A DNA stretch of 64,000 bases from Siderastrea siderea. Taxonomy: Eukaryota; Cnidaria; Anthozoa; Scleractinia; Rhizangiidae. This document shows positions 13,130 to 25,700 of the stretch, piece by piece. Position numbers and translations under genes: made by a program. Numbering within the stretch: position 1 is the stretch's first letter; the number at the start of each line of letters is the position of its first letter. The stretch is taken from assembly GCA_964030785.1 (NCBI GenBank), contig OZ034967.1, positions 62,697,712 to 62,761,711 of the forward strand. The letters run 5' to 3'. The notes beneath the pieces were generated by a model, which saw only the letters and a program-made list of their open reading frames with translations, ran no database searches and was not told where the DNA came from.

Positions 13130-13163
13130 GATATTTCGGACAGTCAAGCCGTCCTTCTTCGGG
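13130..13163 (-). ncRNA. Degenerate hammerhead-ribozyme-like motif
   Basis: On the minus strand it reads CCGAAGA, then a hairpin closed by GGAC/GTCC, then GAAA and TATC. This is the hammerhead order (CUGANGA, stem II, GAAA, stem III/cleavage triplet) with one U-to-C change in the first core box. Such motifs are carried by Penelope-like retroelements. The core change suggests an inactive relic. Confidence 0.35.
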
Positions 13164-13205
13164 GGATTTACCTGCCTTTCTTGTTCATTTTTTCGTTTTT
13201 CACTT

Positions 13206-13288
13206 AGCCTGTGTACAGCCGCCTGCTCTCCTCAAGAGAAAAAAAAAACGATTTTTTCTTGAGGAGAGCAGGCGGCTGTACGCAGGCT
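13206..13288. repeat. Near-perfect 37-bp foldback
   Basis: AGCCTGTGTACAGCCGCCTG and what follows, up to TCCTCAAGA, is repeated inverted after an A-rich loop of about 10 bases. The right arm ends CAGGCGGCTGTACGCAGGCT. The arms differ by about one mismatch and a short indel. It probably marks the end of a mobile element or a collapsed MITE. Confidence 0.6.
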
Positions 13289-13755
13289 ATTTTTTACTCT
13301 CCAGAAGAATTTATTCTGAAACTAGTGCATGACTTCTTAAACACTGCTGAAGTCCAAATCTCTCATTGCTCTTATTTCACTACTGGCGCCATACCTATCG
13401 GTAATTCCCGAAGTGTTATTAAGCTTCTGAAGTCTTTCGGTGATCTGCGATCTAGCTTAGGATATCCACTAACATGCCCTGACCGAACTGGTGTTTTTTT
13501 TCAAATTTTCAAGCCCACCACTTCAGTACAAAAACAAACTCGTGCGTAGGGACTGTGCGGATATCAAGTTAATAGGCCCGTAACGTAACAGACCAATTTC
13601 CCAGTATATATCTTCAGTTTGTGCGGAAGGAGAGGCGATGTTGTCTCACATCCGCATGTGTACAGTTATACGTTATACCTCGTACAAAATGCATCACTAA
13701 AAACCTTTTTTTTTTCAATCGTGCGGCACAACCGCTGGTAAATGCCGTATATAAT
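13289..13755. other. Intergenic, no gene recognised
   Basis: The open frame 13211-13549 starts inside the foldback and shows no domain. Nothing else was identified. Confidence 0.35.
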
Positions 13756-14013
13756 GGCCGTATTTATACTAGAAACGTCTAAGATATCTAGACGACTTTA
13801 ACATCTGCCTTTTAAGTTGCGCGATTTTTAATAAGTCTCGTCTTTATACTAGACGGCTTTAACGTCTGAGACAGCTAAGACGTATATTACGTGCGTCGTT
13901 TGAAAGTCTTTTGACGTTTAATGCGTCTGCCTTCAGTTTCCCGTATTTATACTAGGCGTCTAAGACTTTTAAGGTTTTAGGGGGCCTTAATGTACCTTAG
14001 TATAAATACGGCC
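13756..14013. mobile_element. TIR element with internal TATACTAGACG repeats (258 bp)
   Basis: The left end GGCCGTATTTATACTAG matches, inverted, the right end CTTAGTATAAATACGGCC. AAT flanks both sides (13753-13755 and 14014-14016) as a possible 3-bp duplication. TTTATACTAG-type modules recur inside (about 13850 and 13947), so the element is built from repeated subterminal units. Confidence 0.6.
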
Positions 14014-14370
14014 AATGCAATCTCAGTCTCTGAACTATTCTGAATACGGTCAGCTAGATAGTTAGTGAAGTTAGTTATCTAGCTAGCCAGCGGAGCTGTT
14101 TTGCTGTTATAACGAACAGTGTTTTATAAATGGAACAAGTTTTCATGCATCATTTTATCGGCATTTTGGCTCTGTACTAAAATTTGCCATTAACTTAAGT
14201 TCGTTACACACTAGGGGACTAGCCCATGCGTAGTTGCAATCCCGAGGACCAAGGCTCTTTGTTTTACTGAACTACTCATTTTCGTGAAAAAATCTAGTCA
14301 GGTGCGATTAGACCCACGAATTGAAACCGATTTGAATTGATCGGACATGTCATAGGGACTTGTCCCTCAG

Positions 14371-14390
14371 CCCCCCCCCCCCCCCCCCCC
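14371..14390. repeat. Poly-C tract (20 C)
   Basis: Uninterrupted run of 20 C. Similar runs occur at 21101-21116, 39494-39508, 46480-46495 and 46867-46882, with a G run at 63271-63281. Confidence 0.9.
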
Positions 14391-14590
14391 ACTTCGTGCG
14401 ACTCTTTCCTGCTACCCAGTAATCGGCCCCAAATAACCAGATAGGGCCGGACTTTCCTCGCCACCAATCTCCTTGTGTAACAATATAGGAGACTTCCCCC
14501 TGCGACTAGTCCCTGGGACTGGCCCCTTTGTAAAACAACTTGAAAGGTGCAAGGATGATCGAACAGCTAGTATTTTATTAAAATTGAACA

Positions 14591-14626
14591 ATATTTCGGC
14601 CGTAGTTAAAACTATCCTTCATCAGG
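14591..14626 (-). ncRNA. Hammerhead-ribozyme-like motif with intact core
   Basis: On the minus strand the order is CTGATGA (14625-14619), a stem-loop closed by AGG/GCC with inner TAGTT/AACTA pairing, CGAAA, then TATT. CTGATGA and GAAA are the two universal hammerhead core boxes. Short-stem hammerheads of this kind occur in Penelope-like elements. No reverse transcriptase is nearby, so this is probably an element fragment. Confidence 0.45.
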
Positions 14627-16552
14627 GGCTAGAAGAGCCTAGGCCATTGCTGATCCTGATCTAGACGAAGATCCAGCTGTTATGTTCCTGATTGTACAAG
14701 TGGTGCTTGCTTATTCGTTCACAGAAGTCACTTATCCTTTCGTGGGTGCCGTATTCAGTTTGTGGAACTTGTTGCACGGTTTTCAGTTTAGCTTAAACTA
14801 GCTATCCGTTATCTTTTGTCTTGTTGTTGTTATCCTGCGTTTTTTCCTTTTTGCCCGGGGTTATCTTTTATGCTTGTTTTACAGTTTCATTGCTCAGTTT
14901 AATTTGCACCTCTCCGTCGCCTCGTATTCTTTGACCACAACAGCCGCACACCCCGAAGCGCCAGGTCTTCCTCTCCTTTATGAAAACAAAGCATATTCAT
15001 TGCGAGTGAAACTCTTTCTCTCTCGTCGTTTCCATTCTAGCTCGTACTCTTTAGGGAAAGGCCATCCAGTTAATTACAGCTGATGGTTTGTTTCCTGTCT
15101 TAATTTGTTTTGGAGACTGGTCAATGAGTCGACATCTGTAGTTATATAATTCTATTTTGACTCTATTTTAGGTAGTTAAGTAGCCACACCAAAGGGGGCG
15201 CGGAACCATAATTAGCACAACACCCTAAGCTCACGATTTGGTCCGACCCACTTTTGCGATAAACATGTAGTCCAAAATTCAATGGCTGATCACCTTCCAG
15301 ATTCAGTATCGAATGTTCTTTCATACCGAAAGTTGTGTACCTTCTCAAAAGTTTGGGTGTGACTTATCTTTTTAGGTGAAAAGTTTAAGTTGACCACGGA
15401 AGGAAATTCCAAGGCGGGGCCCAAGTGTATTTTATTTGAAAACAACTTAGTTGGGAATTTTTGGATAAACAAGATCAAGGGGTCAAATTAGCCCCCAGCA
15501 CATTTATAGTTTGTGGTCTCCAGGGGCAGTGTTATAATTAAGGCATAAGGAAAAGAATCAAAGGTCAAACCGAGTCGATGTATGTCGTCAGTTAGATCGA
15601 ATGACCTTGTGAAAAGCAGAGCCAGTTTGATCACATAGACATCAGCTACTTCGCACCACTTTCGGCAAAAAATCAACTCAACACAAAAATTATAGTGCAT
15701 GATGTTTCAAAAGAAAATTTTTGTATATTTCAGATTGTATCAGTATCAATCGGGGGAACGATCCCCAGCTGTAAGACAGTCACCATAAACAAACGGCATT
15801 TTTAATTTTAACCATCCATGTTTTTTTCCCAACATGCTTGCTCGTGATTTGATGGTTAATAATCATCAATCTTTTTCTTTTTTTTGGTTTATGCGAAAGT
15901 TTCAGAACTTCTCTCATTAAAAGGCTGATCGTCCGAAAAGTTATTAAAAGATAACTTTTGCTCACTAGACACGTCTAGCGACTAGCCTCCCTAAGAAAAG
16001 AAGCCGGAAGAGAAATAGAAGAAAAATTCTCGTTTCATATCCACCAGACGGAATACGAATTTCACTGATATTTAATTTTGGGGGTGCGCCTAAGGGTTTA
16101 GCTACCGTAGATAAGAATAACATGGCTTTAAATACCTGCTAACCGCCTACAAACGAAATTGACCTTAAAAGAAGTGTTTTGGATTTTTGATGAAACTTAA
16201 TCTCGGTTTGATAGGATAATGATTGTAATTTACGTAGGTCCGTAGTCTAATTTTCCCCGCTAGGGCTTTTTAGGGTGTATCATATTGCTCGTAAGCCAAT
16301 CCACATTGTTTTGCACATACTTCACGGTTCACTAATTTCGTTGGTCGAGTGAGTGACAAATCTCTCGTCAAAATAGAATTAGCCACCGAATGTTATATTA
16401 TGCTTGCGATTGCAAGGCCAAGACGAAGAAAATGTTCCTAGGTTCAGCTTCAGGCATTTCGCTATGGACGCCTTTTGTGCAAAAACCCTGACTATATTCT
16501 GCTCTGCGTTGTTTTGACTATAGCTCAACGTAGCTGGAATTCGCGCTACAAA
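14627..16552. other. Intergenic and presumed promoter/5' UTR of the next gene
   Basis: No coding signal seen. The last few hundred bases before 16553 should hold the promoter and 5' UTR. An upstream in-frame ATG at 16475 precedes the chosen start by 26 codons. No convincing TATA box was identified. Confidence 0.35.
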
Positions 16553-16747
16553 ATGGCGACCACCAGTGCAAGTACGAAGGCAAGACAGCGAAAATACTCG
16601 TTTGGTTCCACAATCCCGCTGTTAAACCGTACAAGATCAATGACTGACCAAACACTCTTGGGAGTATTAAACATACTTCGCATGGACGAAGGACAAGGGC
16701 AAAGTTTCATGGTCAAAGCAATCCTCCCTGATGGAAAACCGAGATTG
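16553..16747 (+). CDS. Exon 1: start and first strands of the Ras-binding fold
   Basis: ATG in the context CAAAATGG starts MATTSASTKARQRKYSFGST. 65 codons end phase 0 at donor ATTG|GTGAGT. The segment SFMVKAILPDGKPRL is the first beta hairpin of a ubiquitin-like RBD. An in-frame ATG 26 codons upstream has a weaker context and adds hydrophobic sequence of no clear use, so 16553 is preferred. Confidence 0.72.
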
Positions 16748-19700
16748 GTGAGTCGATTGTTCATTGCATCAACTTTGATTGTTGAAAACATTTCTAAAAT
16801 GCTGTAGATTCTATTTAAAAAATTGTGGTACAGTTCTTAAATTTTGCGTAGCTACCTGTCCGGCATTTGCTTGTAGGCGGTAAATTTGCGTTTCAATGAA
16901 ATTTGTGTGCGATGATTCAGCTGAGTTTCAGCTGACGAGTACGCGAGTTCCAATACACAGGTCGTTTGCGGCATGTTGATTTCAAAACGTCTGTCATCCA
17001 TTCTGACAAGTTTTTGGTCTCATTTGAAATTGTTTGTGACAAAATATCCGCTTTCCACGCCCTGGAGTTGAATAAGTTTATTGAAGCCGCGGTTTCTTGC
17101 GAAGATGTTTTCCTAAACATGTCAATTCGGCGCCGATGCTGGGTTTGCATAGCGTGCAACTCAATTAAGTTGTGTTTTTTCGCGAACACAAGTGGCTGCA
17201 TACTGCGAAGGATACATGCCGATTTGCTGAGACAAAAAGCGGGAAGTTTGGTCAGTATATACCAGCATGAAACTCTTTAGGTTATAATCAAATGGTTTTT
17301 AAACAATAAAACGCACAGATCATCGGTATTAAGGAGCGCGATTTTGTGATTTCAAAGCGGCTCAATTCATTAAAATGTGACACTTGAGCGTCATTTCCTT
17401 GTAGTCAATAGCTGTTTTCCGGTCTGCAAACCCCCTCTACTCACTGATCAACATGTTTCGAGAGTTTTCCCGACTTTTGCAATTCTTGTTTAAAAACACT
17501 TTGAAAATAATGCCGAGTTTTCATTCTATGCAAGCCTGAGTAGATCGTTCTTTTAGAAAGTCGATTAGATTAAGCTATGGAACTGGGAATGTTTTTATAG
17601 TTATTTAATGCATGAAAGGCTGCAAGTTGTTATTCAAATACTTAAAAGCTCATGTAATTTGTGGTTTTTGTGGTACTTTAGCTTAATTTCACGACACGCG
17701 TGGCTCAGCCAAAGCGATCGACGTGGAATTTCTACGACGTAAAAAAAGTGTGAAATGTTGATCATGTTGCGGTGGAAAACAATGTGTATACTACAATGTT
17801 TGTTATGATTGTGGCAGACGCTTTCAGTGTTGTTGATCTCAACAAGATATTTACATATAATTTCGACTTGTCCATTTCATCCCGCCTGGAAGATTTTAGC
17901 TTAAGATTTAATTGCTCTTTATTAATAATGTGAAACAATTGAATTCGCTAATATCGAGCACTGAACAGAGCTCATTACAATTCAACATTTATTTTCAAAG
18001 ATGGCTAATTTCCGATAGATGATCGGAAATTTCATATAAATAGCCCTTCCCTTTTTAGTTGATTGCTATTTTTTTTTGGTCTAATAAAAATGTTCTTTTG
18101 AATTTTGTAAACCGTCTCATAAACAATATTTTCTTGGAGTATTATTGTAAGTTTCTTTTGTTTTTGCACCCTTTCTCAATAAAGATTTCAATGATTCAGT
18201 TTTGAGTTAAACACAGAGTGATTGCATAAATTAGGCTGTGTCTCAGCCCGTCAATCCCAATTCTTAGCGGGCGCCAAATGAGCACCTTTGATTGGCTCAC
18301 CGGTCACACGGAAACCCAACAAGGAGAGCTACAAATTTGCCTCAAACATTCTCGCAAGTTTCTGCTCTATATAAATAATTTGTTTTGAGCTCTGCAAAAG
18401 AGACAGTAAGTAGGTAAATAGCAAATTTCAAATCATCGCATGAATTGAAAAAAAAAAGCCTTTTTATGTTCGGATTTTTGCATTGTGAAGTTTTAAAAGC
18501 AGAAAATAATCGTAACGTAAAATACCCACTGCTAATGCTTGAGAATTTGAAACCGCTCAAGAAACATAAATCTGCAAGCATGATGAAGATGACATGCATC
18601 AAAAAAAATTTGACTTAAATAATATTGTATCTTATTTTATTCCCTAAGTTTAAGAGAAAACATTTCAAAATACTTTTTTGTAAAGCCGTGGTAATGACAG
18701 TGTAATGAGAATGAGCGATTCAAAACAATGTCGTGCACAAACAAAACAGTCAAAAGAAATTTGGAAACTTGTAGAAAATTGAATTAAACTAAATTGTTTT
18801 AAAATTGGTCCCACTCATAAACTGACCAAAAAATATTTAAAAGTATTGAATGAATTTTTTGGCTTTTATCCATGTTAAAACCACCGCAAATGTCTCTTTT
18901 GTAGACACAGTTTTTCATGGTCGATATAAAAAAGTAGTTGTATTTACTGAATGCCAGCTGATATCTTCACTGAAAATCACATCAGGGCAACTTTTAAGTT
19001 GTAATTCAAGTTTTTTATAGTTCTTTTTTTTTTTTTACTAGAGAGACATTCAGTAAAAGGAAAAGTTCATAACTGTTCAAATGTTTCATGACAATTTGTC
19101 GAATGAAGCCAACAAAATGCTTCCCATGATCCTTTATTCACTTGCTCCGTGTTTAAGGCCTCATTTGCTAAATTCCCACACTAGTAAAGCCATTAAACTT
19201 TGTGACAATACCCGCGTCCCCAAGGATGATAGTTTGGTCCAGTTTGGATTCTGGGAGTCAGCATCATGTGTGTACTGTGTTGAGTGTAGTATTGGGCTTT
19301 GCCTTGCTATGAGGCATTTCCCAAGGTTCTTTGGGTTTTTTTTCATCCACAAAAACCAACATTTGATTTTAAAATTCCAACTCAGGTTTTTTAATATTCT
19401 TTAATTTTCTTTCTTATTTTCTTTTTCTTGTTTCTCTCTTTCTTTTTTGACTCAGTCACTTAAAATTTTAGACAGTGCTTTTGTAAGAACTTATTATTGT
19501 TTGATTTATCTCACTTTAGTGCCAATAACACAATAGTGAACAACACAATCAGTATAGTAGTGAGCAGCTGGCTATTATGGGCATCAACTACAGTGAAGAT
19601 GGCCAAGTAGTCTTGGTTTGAAAGTAACTAAAACACAACTGGCATAGGAGAATGTCTTTAGCTTATGCCCAGCAACTTTCCCTGAGAAGCCAGCTTCTTC

Positions 19701-22700
19701 AAAGCGTAACACTTTGACACCCTTATGATAATTCTGAAATACCGGTTTATTGCTTTGTTTGGTATTTCTTTGAAGTGAGACTCACAAAATGAAACTCTGA
19801 TACCTTTTAGCTGTTCCTTTTAAAATTCATGTCTTGCACCCATGGCTTTTTAATTTGGGAACCACCCTGGATTGATGCCCCTCTCCAGTGGGCTTCTGTC
19901 TGTAAACATTGCTTGTTCATCTCATCATCTTGCCTAAGGATAGGTAATATTTGTTTCATTCTGCCCAGTGTAACATCCTGCTTGGATGTATTTGATGGAA
20001 CCATCTCTCAGTACTTCAAAGTAAACCATTAACACACTCGGATTAAACCACACAGTTTTTATTGGCTGACAACATGTTCCTGGCTTACAACAATCTCCAG
20101 CACATGCACCAGTGGGTGAGACACTGCACCCTGCCAGTAAAATCTTACTGAAAAGCGAAACCCTACCTAATTATTACCCTGTTTTAATGACGATGTTGAC
20201 CTCTTTATAAAGGCCACTGACTCCTTTACAGGCCAAACAAAAGCTCATAGTGGTTGGAATCTTTTAAAAACTTTGTTGGAGCAATTTATCCAAGCCTATA
20301 CTAATGAGAATACAATGGTGTTTGACTATTTATCAAATGAAACAGCTGGATACTAGCTTACAATGTTTAAGTTTTGTTTTTCAGATCTCCTTTGTTTTTA
20401 GCCTATCACGAAAGTTTGACTGATTAATCCTTCCAATTTTAAATATACAAAAACTAATTGGCTGTGGCAGAAAGTCTTTCACATTCACAACATGTATGCA
20501 TGGTAATAGACTTCAGACTGAAAGGTGTCAATACTGCTTATTTTCTACATCATTAATTTTGGTATGTCTAAAATTGGTATCAGAACTGACACGCCAATTA
20601 CCACATTTAAATAGACCGTTGAGTATATTTAATATACTTCCATCTGCATAAGCTTACGTGTATGAGAATGAGTGTTTTAAACTTTTTGCTTTTGTTCAAT
20701 TCTGTTATGGACAATTGTATTGTTTTAATTAATCCCCCTTTTCTGTGGCAATAGAAAATTAGTTGTACCACCAAACAAATGACATTCTATAATATCGTCA
20801 TATTCAAATAATTTTACAATAGCACAGAAAAATAATGAGATTTTTTGAGACATACTGTTTTGGAATGTTCCTTTGAAATATTAATTTTTGGAAACCTAAA
20901 AAGAATTAAGATTTCTTTCAAGTGCCATTGCCTTTGGCAAAATGGACTTTTTTGTGCATTTTGTTTCATTCTTGTACATGTGAGAGGGGTATGGGGGGAG
21001 GGGGGGTGAAGATCACGTTTCACAGGAAATAATACTGTTATTTCATGTAAATTTTAGTACATCACCTTCCAAAAATCACAGCTCACAAAAATACCTAATT
21101 CCCCCCCCCCCCCCCCACCCTCCTTGTGTAAATTAGTTGTTACCAAGAAATAAATTATTTGTACAAGTGAAGATCTTAAGGCATGCATGTTTTATTGAAA
21201 CACTCGCTGGTAAAGAGATTACTTTTTTTGCATACATGTATTTTTCTATTGTTCAATTAGTTGAGTGCTGAACGCAACATGACTGTGAGGGACCTTGTTT
21301 CTGGAATCTGCCAGGAGTACAATTTAACCAATTATCAAGTGCGCACCTTGCCAGAAAAAGCATTGCTAAATCTTGAGGCAAATGCGGCATCGGTGGAGAA
21401 TGCAGAGATTGCCATTGAAGATGTTGACAGAAGATTGTCAAACTTTCAGCTGGATAATCTGCACATAAGTAAGTTCATTGACAGGAAATCTATCAAGGCT
21501 TTTTGCTTATAATCTGTTGTTGGTAATTTTGTAGTTTCTTCTGTTTTGTGAAATATGGATGATTTGCCTTCTCAAAGTGTTTGTCAGTCAGTGATTTGCA
21601 TAGATTATTATTTTGCCTTTCAACTTTCCCCGGAACTTCCCAAGCAGGCAATGGAACCCAGTTTTTGATGCCTGCTGCAAAAAACTGGGCTATACTTAAC
21701 ACAAGAATGAAGTGATTAGTTTTTAAAGAAACTGTGTCACTGCGTTGTTCTGACTAAGGGCTGATGCACAGAACGACAAATTTTCAATTCCATTGTGGTG
21801 GCCAATTTACCTTTTCAACTCAGTTGATAAATCCAAATTTATTACAGGAGTGTAGTGTAGTGGAATGATTTGAAATGAACTGGAGTGGTACAGCAATGAG
21901 CCAGAGTAACTCAGAGTGCACCGTATTTGTTATGGCAGTGAAACAATGGAACAGTGTGGTATGGAACGGAATGATTCGTCTCAGTTCATTCCTGTGCCAT
22001 TCCAGTTCATCCCATTTCAGTTCAGTGTTAAGTACAACCCCAAAAAGCATATTGGGAGGACTGGACTGAGCTGATAAAAAGAAATATTCTTATTGGATCC
22101 CTGAGTGGTTCTAATTCTCGGAAAACAAACGTGAGACTTAAGGCCTTTTTACAAGGAGGTAGGGTAACCCCAGTGCTTAAGTGTTACCCTCATACCTTTC
22201 TTCTTTTTTACACGTCATGTAGTGCTAGGGTTACCCTTTCAAAAGAAAGAAAATCTGATTCCCTGTCAAACCTGTGATTTCTGCACACCAGCCAGCACTT
22301 TGAAGTTGTGTTCTGTTTCCTTAAGGAAATGAAGGTGACTCCCACTGTCTTGAACACCAAGGGAAATAAAGCAATAAATATATTGTTTGAGAAAGTAAGA
22401 GTTTGAGATACATGTAGCTATTATTACATTATGGCAACAATAATAATGATAATAAAGGTCTGCATGTAAGAGTCAAAGGCAAAGAGTTGCCAAGGCAACC
22501 AGGTTCTGTTCAAGAAAATGAGAGTGAGGAGATGTCCAGTATTTAAGATTGTGGTCACCCACTGTAAACTATACAGAATTTTCTGTGTTCAGCTGTACTG
22601 TTTCAGAATCAGAATTCATGTGCTAAAATGTACTGATAGATGAAGTATGAACTGTGTTGTTGAATATTGCAGTTAAGGATGCCAGACTTCGATGTGTAAA

Positions 22701-25700
22701 AGAGCTGGTTTACGCTGAAGAAGTCTACAATGAATGCTTGAAAAGCTTGTTTGATTTGTATGCTGAACCACTAAGGTTAGAACTCCTTGCTTGTCCTGGA
22801 ACTTATAGTCATTATCACTTAGCGGGCATTCGATTACTAGCTAAAGATTAAAGCAGGCGGTACTGTGGGATGATTCTCTTTGTTGAATAGGATAACAGCA
22901 CATCTTGGCAGCTGAGAGTTGGAGGCCTATGCTTTTAGGGGTCTAAAAAATTATACTCTTGGAAATGCATTTTCAGTAGAAAATTCGAGAATTCTATGCC
23001 ACCCTCATTTTGCTGAAAAAAATTGTAGATATTTTGCAATTTTGCTTCTTTCCTTGGACAATCTCCCCAGCACTAAGTTTAAGAAGAAAGAATTGGCTCT
23101 GAACAGTTACTGTTTTATTGGGGAGGGTGACAGGGGTGTACAAATTTCTGGCTTCCCGTGCATTTCCCATCCCCTTTTCTCCTGGGTTCCCATACCCTCT
23201 CCCCCCCCCTCCACCTTTATTGGCATAAACCCTTTAAGACCCAACAGTGATCAGCATCAAATTTCTCCTTATCATATCAGTGCACTATAACAAATACAGG
23301 TCATGAAAGGAAATGATCACCAAAGATGAAATGCTATGGTGTTTAAGCAAATTCTCCCAGCTAATGCCATATGAAATATCTGAAGAACAGTGAGGAGAAT
23401 CTGCAAGCTGATCTTTTTGGAGTTGGTTCGAATTAACAATAACCTAATGGATTAAACAGAGTCGCAAAACCAGACGTTTTGGGATAAATACCCAAGCTCC
23501 CTTTAGCACTCACCCCATTGGGTACTAGAGGTGTTATACTCCACTCAGTTTCAAAAATTTGTTGTAACACTGAGGTGATCGTCTCCAAAAATAAAACGGA
23601 GGCCAACTTCTTACAGCAATTCCTGCATCAGAATAATGCAAGAAATGTAACATGCAAATGCCACTGCATGCATTGCAAGTTGAAAGGGAAAATACTTTGT
23701 TTAAAACGAAGGTCCCTTTACATGGACTACTCAGCTGACTGCTGTTAAATTATTTGATGGTAATTTGTCTTTTTTGTTCTCCACAGGGGCAAGATTACTA
23801 GAGCAGAACATCACACTCTGTTCGCCACTTTGGAACCGATTTGTTCACTAAATGGTTCTCTTTATCAAAAGGTCAGTTAATTGTGGGGTGGGGCCCAGGG
23901 GGAGGGGGTACACAGGGGTCCAAACTTCTTGCTTCTCATGCTTGTTGATCGAGGGTCTCGCCCCTCTTCTGTTGGCTCTCACCTCTCTGCCCTTTTCGAT
24001 TGCAAAAATTGTACACAATGTTGTATACTAATTTCTTGCCACCTTGAGGATCCCGCTTTCCATGTACTCTTTACCCCATTCCTGTACCTTTCCCGCCTCT
24101 TCCCGTCTTCTTTTATTCCGGTTCTTTCCCCCTCCCCTGTACCAGTCCCCCCACTTTATTGGCTGTCCAAAGAAGGAAGGATGAAAGTTTCATGTATTTT
24201 CCAAAAGACGCGAAACACTTGCTAAAATCTAAAGAAAATATTGCAAAGAGAACAAATCCAAAGAAAAGATCTGATGTTTCTTTTTACCCTTTTACTCCCA
24301 GAGTCAGATAAAGAGACATTAGGTACTTCTAACTTTTGACTCTGTGGCTGAAATCCTATAGTGTACCATGCAAATGAAACCTCGTCAGCAGTACTTTCAC
24401 ATGGTACTATTTACATTTGAGTATTTTAGAAAACAAAATTTGGGATTCATCTTGAATTTTGATTTTAAGGTGATTCCGTCGAAAAAGAAGTTGTAATGAG
24501 AATTTGTTGAAAGTTTGCACAGTTATTGTTTTAACCTAGTACATTAAAAAAATAAAATAAAAAGGGGGGGTCACCGTGCCTGATTTCACACTACAAGGCT
24601 GTAGTATATAGGTACTTTGCTAGCTTTTGACAGCAATATTAAAAAACCTATCCTTGTACCAAAGACACCCAACACTTTAACAAAGTTATTACTAGCAATG
24701 AAATATAAGCATTATTCTTATGGTACAACAACAATATTACAGTAAAATGTCTTAAAATTGCCGTAAAAGTGAAACTAATGAAATTAAATGGGCAAATCGA
24801 ACGTCTGCACGGTTCCAGTGAAACGCCTAAAATCTGACCGTAACAGTGAATTAACCGGAATATTTCAAAACTGAATAATGAAAAATTCTTGAAATTTGAA
24901 TATATCATGTAAATTCGTATTTTACCCAAATAGATGGAATAAAAAAGTGGGGTCACCGAGTTCGTTTAGAAGAAAACGACCATTTATTTCTCTGAACAGC
25001 TGAGCTTTCATAGAAAACCTATCAAGTTCCAGACGCGCGCGCGCTCGTGCGCGCACGCATATCACGCAAAAAATGATGCGCAGAAAGGATGTGCAATGCA
25101 ATTGAATGGAATCACCTTAAGAACTCTTGGGAGTGAAAGGGTTAAAAATTGCTTCATTTAAGTAATATTGGCTTGAAAAACTTTGGAGAAATATCAGGCT
25201 TCGTACAGTACCAGTTGTAAAATACCTTTTGCAAACTTTGGAGGTGGTCAAATTGTAGACGGTTGACACAGCAAAAATAGGTACCCCAGGCGTGCTTGTG
25301 TGCTTCAATTTATTATCTTACAGTGTATCCTTCAGTTATATAACAGAGGATGAAATGGTAATATTTCCATAAGTAATGAGCCATTTAAAAAACCAAGTTA
25401 ATGATAGCGTCGTCCTTATATAGGGGATAATAAAAAGGGAAAAGTGCTCCAGAAGCGAGTAATGTATCCATTTGTCATCAGCACTAAACTGCTAATGCCG
25501 CAAATTCAGGTGAGCAACAACGAACGTGCTGACAGTGTGTGGGCTTGAAACCACTTTTATACATGTTAACAATGTACTTGATTTCTTTGTGGCGGCTCAT
25601 ACAACAACTTGTTCCTTTGTAAATTCAGTGGTGATGTTTCATTGACTTGTTATTTTGTTTTATTTCTCTCCAGATCGAAGAAGCAGCTAATAACTGGAAT

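Larger units (their letters stand above)
23872..25673. other. Intron 4 with nested MITEs
   Basis: Holds the outer element 24286-25142 with the inner TTAA element 24469-25116, plus a candidate 57-nt cassette exon (25453-25509). Confidence 0.55.

Noticed and set aside
16917..17280. Overlapping sense and antisense frames of about 100 codons in intron 1
   Set aside because: No domain, no codon bias and no splice support; sense and antisense are equally open.
25424..25509. Longer exon reading DNKKGKVLQK and onward before the 57-nt cassette
   Set aside because: The upstream TATAG acceptor gives 86 nt, which breaks the frame between two phase 0 exons.
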